From contig PLUL01000026.1 in the NCBI GenBank assembly GCA_003164895.1, positions 1 to 34,451 on the forward strand: a stretch of DNA of 34,451 nt, written 5' to 3'. Below, one piece after another: positions 17,332-24,701 of the stretch. The notes under the pieces were generated by a model, which saw only the letters and a program-made list of their open reading frames with translations, did not search any database and had not been told where the DNA came from. The position numbers were made by a program, and so were the translations under genes. Position 1 is the first letter of the stretch. Each line of letters begins with the position of its first letter. Source of the DNA: Bacteroidota bacterium (lineage in GTDB: Bacteria; Bacteroidota; Bacteroidia; Palsa-948).

Positions 17332-19398
17332 ATGCAGTTTGATCTACCGAAAGAAAAATCTTCCATCATTAAAGTGATAGGAGTAGGAGGCGGAGGCAGC
17401 AACGCTGTCAACCACATGTTTAAACAGGGAATCAAAGACGTTGATTTCATTGTTTGTAATACCGACAGACAAGTGCTGGATGCAAGTCCGGTGCCATTGA
17501 AAATTCAATTGGGCGCAGCGCTCACCGAAGGACTCGGTGCAGGTTCACTTCCTGAAATGGGAAGAAAAGCCGCGCTTGAGAACGAAGAAGAATTAAGAAC
17601 CGCGCTTGCAAAAACAAAAATGCTTTTCATTACAGCAGGAATGGGCGGAGGAACCGGAACCGGTGCTGCACCTGTTATTGCAAAGATAGCACGTGAGATG
17701 GGAATATTAACCGTTTCCATTTGCACACTTCCATTTTCCTGGGAAGGAAAGCTTAGAAAAAAACAAGCCGAAGAAGGTTTGGCAGAATTAAAAAGACATT
17801 CTGATTCTGTTCTTGTTATTTTAAATGACAAGATCAGAGAGATATATCACAACTTGAAAGTAGGCGAAGCATTTGCGCATGCAGATAACGTGTTAACCTC
17901 TGCTGCAAAATGTATAGCCGAACTTATTAACGTGGCACTCACCATCAATGTGGACTTCAACGATGTTCGCAGAGTGATGGAGAACAGTGGTGTTGCAATC
18001 ATGGGTTCTGCAATGGCCGCTGGCGAAGGTCGTTCGCTCAAAGCTGTTACGCAAGCGCTCAACTCACCATTATTAAATGACAATGACATTCGCGGAGCGC
18101 GATATGTATTGGTAAGCATCACCTGCGGAACAGGAAAAGATGAATTGACCATGGATGAGCTTGCAGAAATTACAGATTACGTTCAGGAAGCTGCAGGACA
18201 AACTGCCGAGATGATAAAAGGTTACGGAACCAACGATACGCTTGGAGAGAAAGTGAGCGTTACCATCATTGCCAGCGGATTTGCGCGCAATGCTTCTGAT
18301 CTTGGATTTGAAGCTCCGCAGCAGCAGGAGATCACAATGGTTCATCTTGATGAAACCAAAACGGTGGTTAAAGAAGTAGAGCCAAAAATTATGGAAACCA
18401 AAGTGGAGGTTTCTAAAATGACTGAACCGATGTTAAAGTCGGATGTGATAGCAGATAAAGTGATAGCGAATGTAAAGAAGGAAACTCCATCGGTTGCAGA
18501 AGTTAAAAAAGAAGAGATACTTATCGAGTTGAAGAAAGTAGAGGAGAAGCCGATAGAGAAAAAAGTTATTGAAGTGAAACTTGAACCAGTTGTTACGATG
18601 GTGAAAGAAGAACCCAAAGTAGAACCGATTGCTGAAGTGAAGTCTGAACCAATTGCAGAAATAAAAGTTGAACCTGTTGTAATGGTTACTCCTGTTGAAG
18701 AAGTTAAAGTGGAACCCATTGCTGAAGTAAAAGCAGAACCTGTTGCCGAAATTATTCCTCCAGTTGTCATCACAGAAAATAAAGTAGAAGAAGTGGAAGA
18801 AGAAAAACTTCCTGAACCTTTCCTTCTTGTGAAAGAAGAAGAGCAGGTAAGTTTTGAATTCGACATGACTGCCGAACTTCCAAAGAATACTTTTAAGGAA
18901 CCTGTGGTTCAAAAAGTAGAACCTAAAATTGAAGAAGTTCCTGTTGCCAAGAAAGAAGAAGCGCCTGTAATGGAAACCAAAGTGGAAACGGTTGCAGAAG
19001 TAGTGAAACCCGCTATTAATATGGATGTGAAACGCGGACTCATGAACGCTTCCATGTCTAGCGAACCTGCGGCAGAATCAAAAGTTACCAAGATTGCAGA
19101 AGTAAATCTTAATTCACAACCTCCAATTACCGATAGCGAAGCAAGAGCACGTGCGCAGGAAAAAATTCAGAAGCTGCGCGAACTTAGTTTTAAAGTAAAA
19201 ACTCCCGGTGGATTGGCTGAGTTGGAGAACGAACCTGCTTACAAACGCAAGAACGTGGTGCTGAACGATACTCCTCATTCTTCCGAATCAGAAATATCGC
19301 GCCTCACGTTGGGAACCGAGAATCCTACCAATGGAGCCACCAATAAAACTCCAAGTTTAAGACCCGATAATTCTTTCCTGCACGATAAACCGGACTGA
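17332..19398 (+). CDS. ftsZ: Cell division protein FtsZ with long charged linker
   Basis: The protein has 688 aa. The tubulin-like GTPase domain covers about residues 10-322: 'GVGGGGSNAVNHM', the GTP-phosphate loop 'GGGTGTG' at 105-111, and the T7 loop 'NVDFNDVRRVMENSG' with the catalytic Asp. A linker of about 270 residues rich in Lys, Glu, Val and Pro follows, including 'VEPIAEVK'-type imperfect repeats. The end is conserved in the phylum: 'KIQKLRELSFKVKTPGGL', then 'ENEPAYKRKNV', and a terminal 'LRPDNSFLHDKPD' peptide that should bind FtsA or other partners. It polymerises at mid-cell to build the division ring. ftsA, ftsQ and the mur genes that normally precede it are absent; its upstream neighbour is the divergent peptidase. 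Confidence 0.97.
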   Translation: MQFDLPKEKSSIIKVIGVGGGGSNAVNHMFKQGIKDVDFIVCNTDRQVLDASPVPLKIQLGAALTEGLGAGSLPEMGRKAALENEEELRTALAKTKMLFITAGMGGGTGTGAAPVIAKIAREMGILTVSICTLPFSWEGKLRKKQAEEGLAELKRHSDSVLVILNDKIREIYHNLKVGEAFAHADNVLTSAAKCIAELINVALTINVDFNDVRRVMENSGVAIMGSAMAAGEGRSLKAVTQALNSPLLNDNDIRGARYVLVSITCGTGKDELTMDELAEITDYVQEAAGQTAEMIKGYGTNDTLGEKVSVTIIASGFARNASDLGFEAPQQQEITMVHLDETKTVVKEVEPKIMETKVEVSKMTEPMLKSDVIADKVIANVKKETPSVAEVKKEEILIELKKVEEKPIEKKVIEVKLEPVVTMVKEEPKVEPIAEVKSEPIAEIKVEPVVMVTPVEEVKVEPIAEVKAEPVAEIIPPVVITENKVEEVEEEKLPEPFLLVKEEEQVSFEFDMTAELPKNTFKEPVVQKVEPKIEEVPVAKKEEAPVMETKVETVAEVVKPAINMDVKRGLMNASMSSEPAAESKVTKIAEVNLNSQPPITDSEARARAQEKIQKLRELSFKVKTPGGLAELENEPAYKRKNVVLNDTPHSSESEISRLTLGTENPTNGATNKTPSLRPDNSFLHDKPD

Positions 19399-19425
19399 GA
19401 AAAGAAGTAAAAGCTAACAGGTAAG

Positions 19426-19458
19426 ATGGCAGATGTATAAATTACGTCTGCCATTTTT
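19426..19458 (+). terminator. Intrinsic terminator after ftsZ
   Basis: ATGGCAGA (19426-19433) pairs with TCTGCCAT (19447-19454), extended by three more pairs, and is followed by a short T-run. It lies 28 nt after the ftsZ stop. Confidence 0.7.
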
Positions 19459-19511
19459 AGTTTCAAAATTAGGGTGCAAAATTTATTTTTGAGGTTGCCG
19501 TCATTTCATTT

Positions 19512-19640
19512 CCCTCTCTTGTGGGAGAGGGCAGGGTGAGGGCTTTTTGGGCGTGCCCTCACTCCGTTCGGTCGGGCTTTCCGCTGGTACCTCACGCAAA
19601 TACTACTTAGTATTTACACGCATCTCAGCCGCGCTTTCTG
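19512..19640. repeat. Composite interspersed element: GC-rich repeat plus palindromic block
   Basis: It begins with the GC-rich repeat (19512-19543, copy 3; CCCTCTC...GGGAGAGGGCAGGG). It continues into 'GGGCGTGCCCTCACTCCG', 'GGTCGGGCTTTCCGCT' and 'CCTCACGC', a layout I recall from short interspersed elements in Bacteroidota genomes. A perfect 8-bp palindrome AAATACTA-CT-TAGTATTT follows just before 'ACACGCATCTCAGC'. No ORF is present. It fills the gap between the ftsZ terminator and the next gene. The family assignment is from memory. Confidence 0.5.
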
Positions 19641-19653
19641 GTTTCCATTGTCG

Positions 19654-20439
19654 TTAGTAAAGAGAGGTTGAAGAATAAATTTCCACATTTCCACATTTAG
19701 GACAAGTAATTGTTTTACTGCCACCTCCTATTGGTGTTGTTGTAATTCGCATCGTTGCAGTAAAAGGAGTTTCTCTAACAAAATAACCATAACCACATTT
19801 AGAACAGAAATGAGGTTTGTTTTGCCAAAGAGAATAATTTGTCAAATATTCCTCATGATGTTCTGGTGTTACATAAGATGGATTTATTTTTGTCTCTAGG
19901 TTGTCCTTTTGTTTTTCCAGTTTTGATATTACTTCATTAATTTCTTTTTTGCTTTCTTCCCCGGCTGTTTCCAATTTCTTCTTATACTCTGAAATTAAAT
20001 TTGTCAAATCTATTTCAACTGTTTTAAGCTGTTTATTTTTTTCTTCTATGAGTTGATTGAGAATTGATTCATATTTTGTTATTGATTCTTTCAACATTTC
20101 TTTATGATCCTTACTTTGGCGATAAATTATTACCGCTGAAATAATAGTCAAAATGGTAAAAAGAATTCCTAAAACACTTATTAGTAATCCATATGGATTC
20201 CACCATAAACTTAATTGACTATTTGTTTTTTCAAGTATCTGCTGATAATTTTTAACAACATTATCGTCTATAATTTTCTGCACAATTACAACTGTATCCT
20301 TATGAACCATTGGATTTGAATGAATGGTCGCACTGTCTTTGAAAGTTCCTTGTGTCTGTGCGAAAAAGGGAACCATTATAAGGAAAAGAAGAAGGTATTT
20401 TGCGATTCTTCTCTTTAAATTATCTGCTTTATATTTCAT
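19654..20439 (-). CDS. Membrane protein with coiled coil and C-terminal zinc ribbon, unknown function
   Basis: The protein has 261 aa from ATG 20439; an in-frame TTG at 20448 would add three residues. An N-terminal hydrophobic segment (15-30, possible signal peptide ending 'FFAQTQ') is followed by a polar stretch of about 50 residues, a transmembrane helix (about 84-106), a Lys/Glu-rich coiled coil (about 108-185) and a zinc-ribbon-like end with 'CSKC' (212-215) and 'CPKC' (246-249). If the first segment is cleaved, the coiled coil and ribbon lie in the cytoplasm. I do not recognise the family. The gene is flanked by two repeat elements, so it may belong to a variable part of the genome. Confidence 0.7.
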   Translation of the reverse strand: MKYKADNLKRRIAKYLLLFLIMVPFFAQTQGTFKDSATIHSNPMVHKDTVVIVQKIIDDNVVKNYQQILEKTNSQLSLWWNPYGLLISVLGILFTILTIISAVIIYRQSKDHKEMLKESITKYESILNQLIEEKNKQLKTVEIDLTNLISEYKKKLETAGEESKKEINEVISKLEKQKDNLETKINPSYVTPEHHEEYLTNYSLWQNKPHFCSKCGYGYFVRETPFTATMRITTTPIGGGSKTITCPKCGNVEIYSSTSLY

Positions 20440-20565
20440 TTTTTTCAATCAAGAATAATGTCTGACTTGTTGTTTCAGTATTGCCACAGTCCTATATCCT
20501 CAACAAATATACTTCTTTCCCACTTTTCTCTACTCTTAACCGTTAAAAACAGCGCAAAAAGCGTT

Positions 20566-20775
20566 CGCATTCAGGAAATACGCGTCCCTATTCAGGAAAT
20601 GCACACCCCTATTCAGGAAACGTGCGCCCCTATTCAGGAAACGTGCGCCCCCATTCAGGAAACAGTCGCCCCGATTCAGGAAATGTGCGCCCCCATTCAG
20701 GAAATAGTCGCCCCGATTTAGGAAATATGCACCCCTATTCAGGAAACGGTCGCCCCCATTCAGGAAATCAGTGCC
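20566..20775. repeat. Tandem array of ten 21-bp units
   Basis: Ten contiguous units have the consensus CC[tcg]ATTCAGGAAAnntgcgc; units start at 20566, 20587, 20608 and then every 21 nt to 20755. The block ATTCAGGAAA is nearly invariant, the variable bases being clustered at positions 13-18. One unit has ATTTAGGAAA, which creates a stop in the forward frame. The forward frame would read seven-residue units such as 'PIQETCA', and the reverse frame 'FLNRGAR'. There are no spacers between units, so it is not a CRISPR array. It lies between the zinc-ribbon gene and the promoter of the acetyltransferase-like gene. Confidence 0.93.
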
Positions 20776-20810
20776 CGCAATGCAGCATGAATCTATGTAA
20801 TCATAATATT

Positions 20811-20818
20811 TACATTTG
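20811..20818 (+). promoter_or_regulatory. -7 promoter element (TACATTTG) almost at the start codon
   Basis: TACATTTG ends only 6 nt before ATG 20825. Since Bacteroidota transcripts start about 6-8 nt after this element, the mRNA would be leaderless or nearly so. Confidence 0.45.
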
Positions 20819-20824
20819 CAAACT

Positions 20825-21943
20825 ATGTCTATCCAAATTAAAGAAGTAAAAACCAGGAGCGATGCAAAGCAATTTGTAAACCTGCCCTTCGGCATTTACA
20901 AAGGCAATAAGTTTTGGGTTCCGCCACTCAAGGCAGGCGAACTCAAATCTCTTTTCCCCGAAACAAATCCTGCGTTCGATTTCTGCAAGGCAAAATTCTG
21001 GCTTGCATTTAAAGATGGCAAATGTGTGGGTCGTATCGGCTGCATCATCAACGAAGAGTACAACAAAAAAACGAGCGAAAAGATGGCGCGCTTTTCCCGC
21101 CTCGAATTCTTTGACAATGCAGATGTGGTTTCAAAACTTATTTCCACTGCTGAAGCTTGGGCAAAACAGCAGGGAATGATCGGCATTCACGGTCCGCTTG
21201 GCTTTGCCAACCTCGATACGCAGGGAATGTTGGTGGAAGGATTCGACCACTTGCAATCCATTGGTTCGGTTTATCATCATGCATATTATCATCCGCATCT
21301 CGAAAAGCTCGGCTACTCAAAAGAAAACGATTGGGTTGAATTTCGTTTAACTGTTGGTGAAGCGGCTTTTGAAAAAGCAAATCGCGGTGCGGCTTTGATC
21401 CAAAAGCGTTACGGAATTGAAGTGCTTCATTTCACCAAGATGGCAGAACTTCTTCCTCATTCGGATACTATTTTTAATATTCTCAACGATGCGTTCAGCG
21501 AACTGCCTTATGTGGTGGCGTTCACTCCGCGCATGATGGCGTTCTACAAAGAAAAATATATCAAGCTGCTCAATCCTGAGTTTGTGAAGATGGTAAAACA
21601 TAAAGGCGAACTCGTTGGTTTCATCATCGGCTTGCCAAGTTTATCCGAAGCCATGCAACGCGCAAACGGAAGTCTTTTCCCTTTCGGTTTTTTGCCCGTG
21701 ATGAAAGCGTTGAAAGGAAAAGATGTGATGGACCAGATGCTCACCGGAGTAAAGAAAGAATCGCAATCCACAGGTGCAGGCGTGATTTTGATGTCCGAAA
21801 TTCAAAAGGTGATGATTGCCAAAGGAATGAAGTTCATCGAAACCACCGGAATATTTGAAACCAACCAGAATGCAATTTCAAACTGGAAGAACTACGAACA
21901 CATTCAACACAAACGCAAACGTACCTACCGAAAAATGTTTTAA
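20825..21943 (+). CDS. GNAT-fold acyltransferase-like protein
   Basis: The protein has 372 aa from ATG 20825; the in-frame TTG at 20816 overlaps the promoter element and is unlikely. 'FWVPPL' near residue 29, 'FKDGKCVGRIGCIIN' (beta strands typical of a GNAT core), 'WAKQQGMIGIHGPLGF' and 'GLPSLSEAMQRANG' match a Bacteroidota family annotated as N-acetyltransferase-like, about 370 aa long. A second GNAT-like half is suggested by 'GAGVILMSEIQKVMIAKGMKFIETTGI'. The substrate is unknown. The EVE gene starts 2 nt after its stop, so the two are one operon. Confidence 0.7.
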   Translation: MSIQIKEVKTRSDAKQFVNLPFGIYKGNKFWVPPLKAGELKSLFPETNPAFDFCKAKFWLAFKDGKCVGRIGCIINEEYNKKTSEKMARFSRLEFFDNADVVSKLISTAEAWAKQQGMIGIHGPLGFANLDTQGMLVEGFDHLQSIGSVYHHAYYHPHLEKLGYSKENDWVEFRLTVGEAAFEKANRGAALIQKRYGIEVLHFTKMAELLPHSDTIFNILNDAFSELPYVVAFTPRMMAFYKEKYIKLLNPEFVKMVKHKGELVGFIIGLPSLSEAMQRANGSLFPFGFLPVMKALKGKDVMDQMLTGVKKESQSTGAGVILMSEIQKVMIAKGMKFIETTGIFETNQNAISNWKNYEHIQHKRKRTYRKMF

Positions 21944-21945
21944 CC

Positions 21946-22347
21946 ATGAATTATTTCCTCGTTAAATCCGAACCCGAAACTTATTCCTGGAGCCAGTTTG
22001 AAAAAGATGGCAAAACCATGTGGGAAGGCGTGCGCAATTACGCAGCGCGCATTCACCTTCGCGCAATGAAAGTGGGAGATTTGGTTTTGTTCTATCACAG
22101 CGGAGAAGATAAAGCGGTTCAGGGAATTGCAAAGGTGGCCAAAGAAGCTTATCAAGACCCAACTACAAAAGAAGATTGGTCGGTAGTGGATCTGGCATTT
22201 CATAAACCACTCAAAAGATCAGTTTCTCTTGCCGAAATAAAAGCCGAAAAGAAATTGCAGAACATTTATCTCGTTCGTCAAGGCAGACTTTCGGTAATGC
22301 CGCTGGGAAAAGAAGAATTTGACTTGATAGTTAAGATGGGAAGTTGA
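21946..22347 (+). CDS. EVE domain protein
   Basis: The protein has 133 aa and consists of a single EVE (PUA-like) domain: 'MNYFLVKSEPETYSWSQF' at the start, 'WEGVRNYAARIHLRAMKVGD' and 'FYHSGEDKAVQGIAKV' in the middle, then 'VDLAFHKPLKRSVSLAEIK', as in the human THYN1 group. EVE domains bind modified bases in nucleic acids (such as 5-hydroxymethyl- or methylcytosine). No restriction endonuclease or methylase is nearby, so a housekeeping role in RNA or DNA recognition is the simpler inference. Its start is 2 nt after the acetyltransferase-like stop, suggesting translational coupling. Confidence 0.9.
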   Translation: MNYFLVKSEPETYSWSQFEKDGKTMWEGVRNYAARIHLRAMKVGDLVLFYHSGEDKAVQGIAKVAKEAYQDPTTKEDWSVVDLAFHKPLKRSVSLAEIKAEKKLQNIYLVRQGRLSVMPLGKEEFDLIVKMGS

Positions 22348-22404
22348 AATGAAAATGAAAATTGAAATTCCTTTTTAGCGTATCAACTTTAATTAACGTA
22401 ATTT

Positions 22405-23250
22405 TTACAGCGTAAATTCTTTTCCTTTTCTTGGAATGTAATTAAAGTGTAAGTTTTGTAAGATAGGTTCAAACTCCTCCTTGATTATTTCTACTTCTTC
22501 ATTATCTTCAAAATCATAATACCAATTTACGAGTCCCTGTTTTTCGTCGCGATATATTTTATTAATTAAAAACAATAGGTCTGTAAGGCATTTCTTAGAA
22601 CTTGTGTTGTAGTAACGCATTTTAATATCAAACGGATGTCCCATCATCCATTGTTTGCCATTACATTCAATCCATTTTTCAATCTGATTATAAAACGCAC
22701 GCGGATGTTCCGGGCGTGATGTACCTGATATGCGGAACACACTATTCGGAGTGTCAAAAAATATTTTTGGTGAAATATCGGTGGGATGAATAAAGAACGA
22801 AGGAACGCCTTTTTCGTTTATCGTTTCAAAAAAAATACGATATCCGTCTATGTATTGTTGCAAGAATGACTTTATCTTTTCGTTGCTGCTGTTATAATGC
22901 CATTTTATCTGAATGTGTACATCTCTGCTGTTCGTCAGTTCGATTCTTGATATTAAAATTTTCAATGCTTCCAGACAAGCATTGTTTGCCTCCACCAGAT
23001 TAAATTCAAACACAAGATTCAGTGCTTGGATTTTATTTTCCCTTTGAAGCAGATCAAGCTGCTTATCATATTGTATAATCCATTTTCCGGCATTGAAAAA
23101 TATTTCCGCAGTTTGAAAAGATGTTGCATTGCCGGAAATGTTGAAAAATAGTTTGTCGGGTATAAAACTAACGCTTGGCGTTGTGTCAGTTGCCTGAACG
23201 ATGAAAGGAGCGATTGATTGTGTTCCTTCTGGAGTAGTGTTTTCAGTCAT
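22405..23250 (-). CDS. Double SiaC-like (DUF1987) regulatory phosphoprotein
   Basis: The protein has 281 aa made of two tandem copies of the SiaC/DUF1987 domain (about 24-145 and 160-275). Both have 'F.I.G......A..F.......I' at the start and a 'W.Y' strand near the end ('IKWHYN', 'VNWYYDF'). The second has the phosphoacceptor motif 'NTSS' (215-218); the first reads 'NLVEAN' at 84-89 and lacks it. In Pseudomonas, SiaC is switched by the kinase SiaB and phosphatase SiaA and binds the diguanylate cyclase SiaD. None of those partners is visible here. A TATCTTTG promoter element lies 50 nt upstream. Confidence 0.75.
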   Translation of the reverse strand: MTENTTPEGTQSIAPFIVQATDTTPSVSFIPDKLFFNISGNATSFQTAEIFFNAGKWIIQYDKQLDLLQRENKIQALNLVFEFNLVEANNACLEALKILISRIELTNSRDVHIQIKWHYNSSNEKIKSFLQQYIDGYRIFFETINEKGVPSFFIHPTDISPKIFFDTPNSVFRISGTSRPEHPRAFYNQIEKWIECNGKQWMMGHPFDIKMRYYNTSSKKCLTDLLFLINKIYRDEKQGLVNWYYDFEDNEEVEIIKEEFEPILQNLHFNYIPRKGKEFTL

Positions 23251-23300
23251 CGTTTTGGTTCTTGTGCTATCGTCTGAGTTTTATTCGCAAATCTTATGTG

Positions 23301-23308
23301 CAAAGATA
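23301..23308 (-). promoter_or_regulatory. -7 promoter element (TATCTTTG) for the SiaC-like gene
   Basis: The minus strand reads TATCTTTG 50 nt upstream of the start at 23250, giving a leader of about 40-45 nt. Confidence 0.45.
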
Positions 23309-23407
23309 AAAACATACATAAATCATTGATGATATCTTTATAAACTCTCTATAACTTTTTCTTCAATTATAATTTTCAGCTGAAAAATTTCATTTCCTTT
23401 GTCATGA

Positions 23408-24697
23408 ATGACAGGACTTAAAAAGGGCGACAAAAAAATTATTACCGCCTGGAGTTTTTACGACTGGGCGAATTCGGTTTATCCGCTTGTCATTACTTCC
23501 ACCATCTTTCCTATTTATTATTTATCGGTAACTCAAACTGATTCCAGCAACAAAGTTCATTTTATTGGAAGAGAATACACCAACACAACTCTTTATGATT
23601 TTTCTTTGGCATTTGCATATTTAATCGTTGCGCTGATAGCGCCCTTGCTTTCAGGAATTGCAGATTACAGCGGAAGCAAAAAAAGATTCATGCAATTCTT
23701 TTGTTATCTCGGTTCAATTTCTTGTGCTGCGATGTATTTTTTTACCGGAATTGAAAATCTCTGGATTGGAATTCTCACAGCCATTCTCGCCTGTATCGGT
23801 TATTCAGGCAGCATTGTTTTTTATAATGCATTCCTTCCCGAAATCGCTGAACCAAAAGACCATGACCGAGTAAGTGCGAAAGGTTTCGCGATGGGTTATA
23901 TCGGAAGTGCAATTCTACTCATCATTAATTTGGTAATGGTGATGAAACCTGAATTATTTGGCTTTGCAAATGCAGGAACTGCAACTCGAATTTCTTTTCT
24001 CACCGTTGGGGTATGGTGGATTCTTTTTGCACAAATAACTTTTTACTATTTGCCGAACAATATTTATGGGCACAAACCGGAAGGACATTATATTTTCAAC
24101 GGATATTTAGAATTGAAAAAAGTTTGGCTGGAGTTGAAACAACACAAACAGATTGCAAAATTTCTTTCTGCGTTTTTTGTTTACAATATGGGCGTGCAAA
24201 CAGTAATGTTAATAGCTACACTTTTTGGCAGTAAAGAACTCAAACTCGAATCGAGTCAGCTTATCATTGTCATTCTTGTAATTCAGTTTGTCGCCATTGC
24301 CGGGGCATATTTATTCTCATTCATGTCAGAAAAAAAAGGGAATATTTTTACGCTGAAAGCTGCGGTAATAATTTGGATTGCAGTTTGTATTGATGCCTAT
24401 TTTGTTAAATCTGCAAATCATTTTTATGTTCTTGCTGGAATTGTCGGCTTGGTGATGGGCGGCATACAATCGCTTTCCCGTTCAACATATTCAAAAATGC
24501 TCCCTGAAACTGAGGACCATGCATCGTACTTTTCTTTTTTTGATGTAACAGAAAAAATATGCATTGTCTGCGGAATGGGATTATTCGGTATGATTGAACA
24601 AGTCAGCGAAAGCATGCGTAATCCGATTCTTGCATTGATTTTATTTTTCATAGTTGGATTTCTCTTACTTTTGCGTATTCCGAAAAACACAGTATAA
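23408..24697 (+). CDS. MFS transporter, UMF1 (Atg22-like) family
   Basis: The protein has 429 aa and about 12 transmembrane helices. It starts 'MTGLKKGDKKIITAWSFYDWANS', with the 'FYDWANSVYPLVI' signature of UMF1/Atg22-type permeases. 'APLLSGIADYSGSKKRFM' (loop 2-3 motif), 'YNAFLPEIAEPKDHDRVSAKG' and 'GGIQSLSRSTYSKMLPE' complete the family pattern. Eukaryotic Atg22 exports amino acids from the vacuole; bacterial substrates are unknown. The next gene starts 4 nt after its stop, so transporter and Fe-S oxidoreductase are probably one operon. Confidence 0.87.
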   Translation: MTGLKKGDKKIITAWSFYDWANSVYPLVITSTIFPIYYLSVTQTDSSNKVHFIGREYTNTTLYDFSLAFAYLIVALIAPLLSGIADYSGSKKRFMQFFCYLGSISCAAMYFFTGIENLWIGILTAILACIGYSGSIVFYNAFLPEIAEPKDHDRVSAKGFAMGYIGSAILLIINLVMVMKPELFGFANAGTATRISFLTVGVWWILFAQITFYYLPNNIYGHKPEGHYIFNGYLELKKVWLELKQHKQIAKFLSAFFVYNMGVQTVMLIATLFGSKELKLESSQLIIVILVIQFVAIAGAYLFSFMSEKKGNIFTLKAAVIIWIAVCIDAYFVKSANHFYVLAGIVGLVMGGIQSLSRSTYSKMLPETEDHASYFSFFDVTEKICIVCGMGLFGMIEQVSESMRNPILALILFFIVGFLLLLRIPKNTV

Positions 24698-24701
24698 CGA
24701 A

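Noticed and set aside
18342-18866. 174-aa Ser/Thr-rich ORF antisense to the ftsZ linker
   Set aside because: It is the mirror of Lys/Glu codons in the linker, with no independent features.
19540-19640. tRNA or structured RNA gene
   Set aside because: The hairpins do not form a cloverleaf and match a dispersed palindromic element better.
20458-20721. 87-aa ORF with PIQE repeats
   Set aside because: It is open only because the repeat unit lacks stops; a TAG in unit eight ends it within the array, and no promoter or signal supports it.
20566-20775. CRISPR array
   Set aside because: The 21-bp units are contiguous with no unique spacers, and no cas gene is present.
20536-20895. 119-aa minus-strand ORF with FLNRG repeats
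   Set aside because: It spans all ten units in the reverse frame but overlaps the promoter and the first codons of the acetyltransferase-like gene; a product of repeat periodicity.
21946-22347. EVE protein as part of a defence island
   Set aside because: No restriction, methylase or nuclease gene lies nearby; it is coupled to an acetyltransferase-like housekeeping-type gene.
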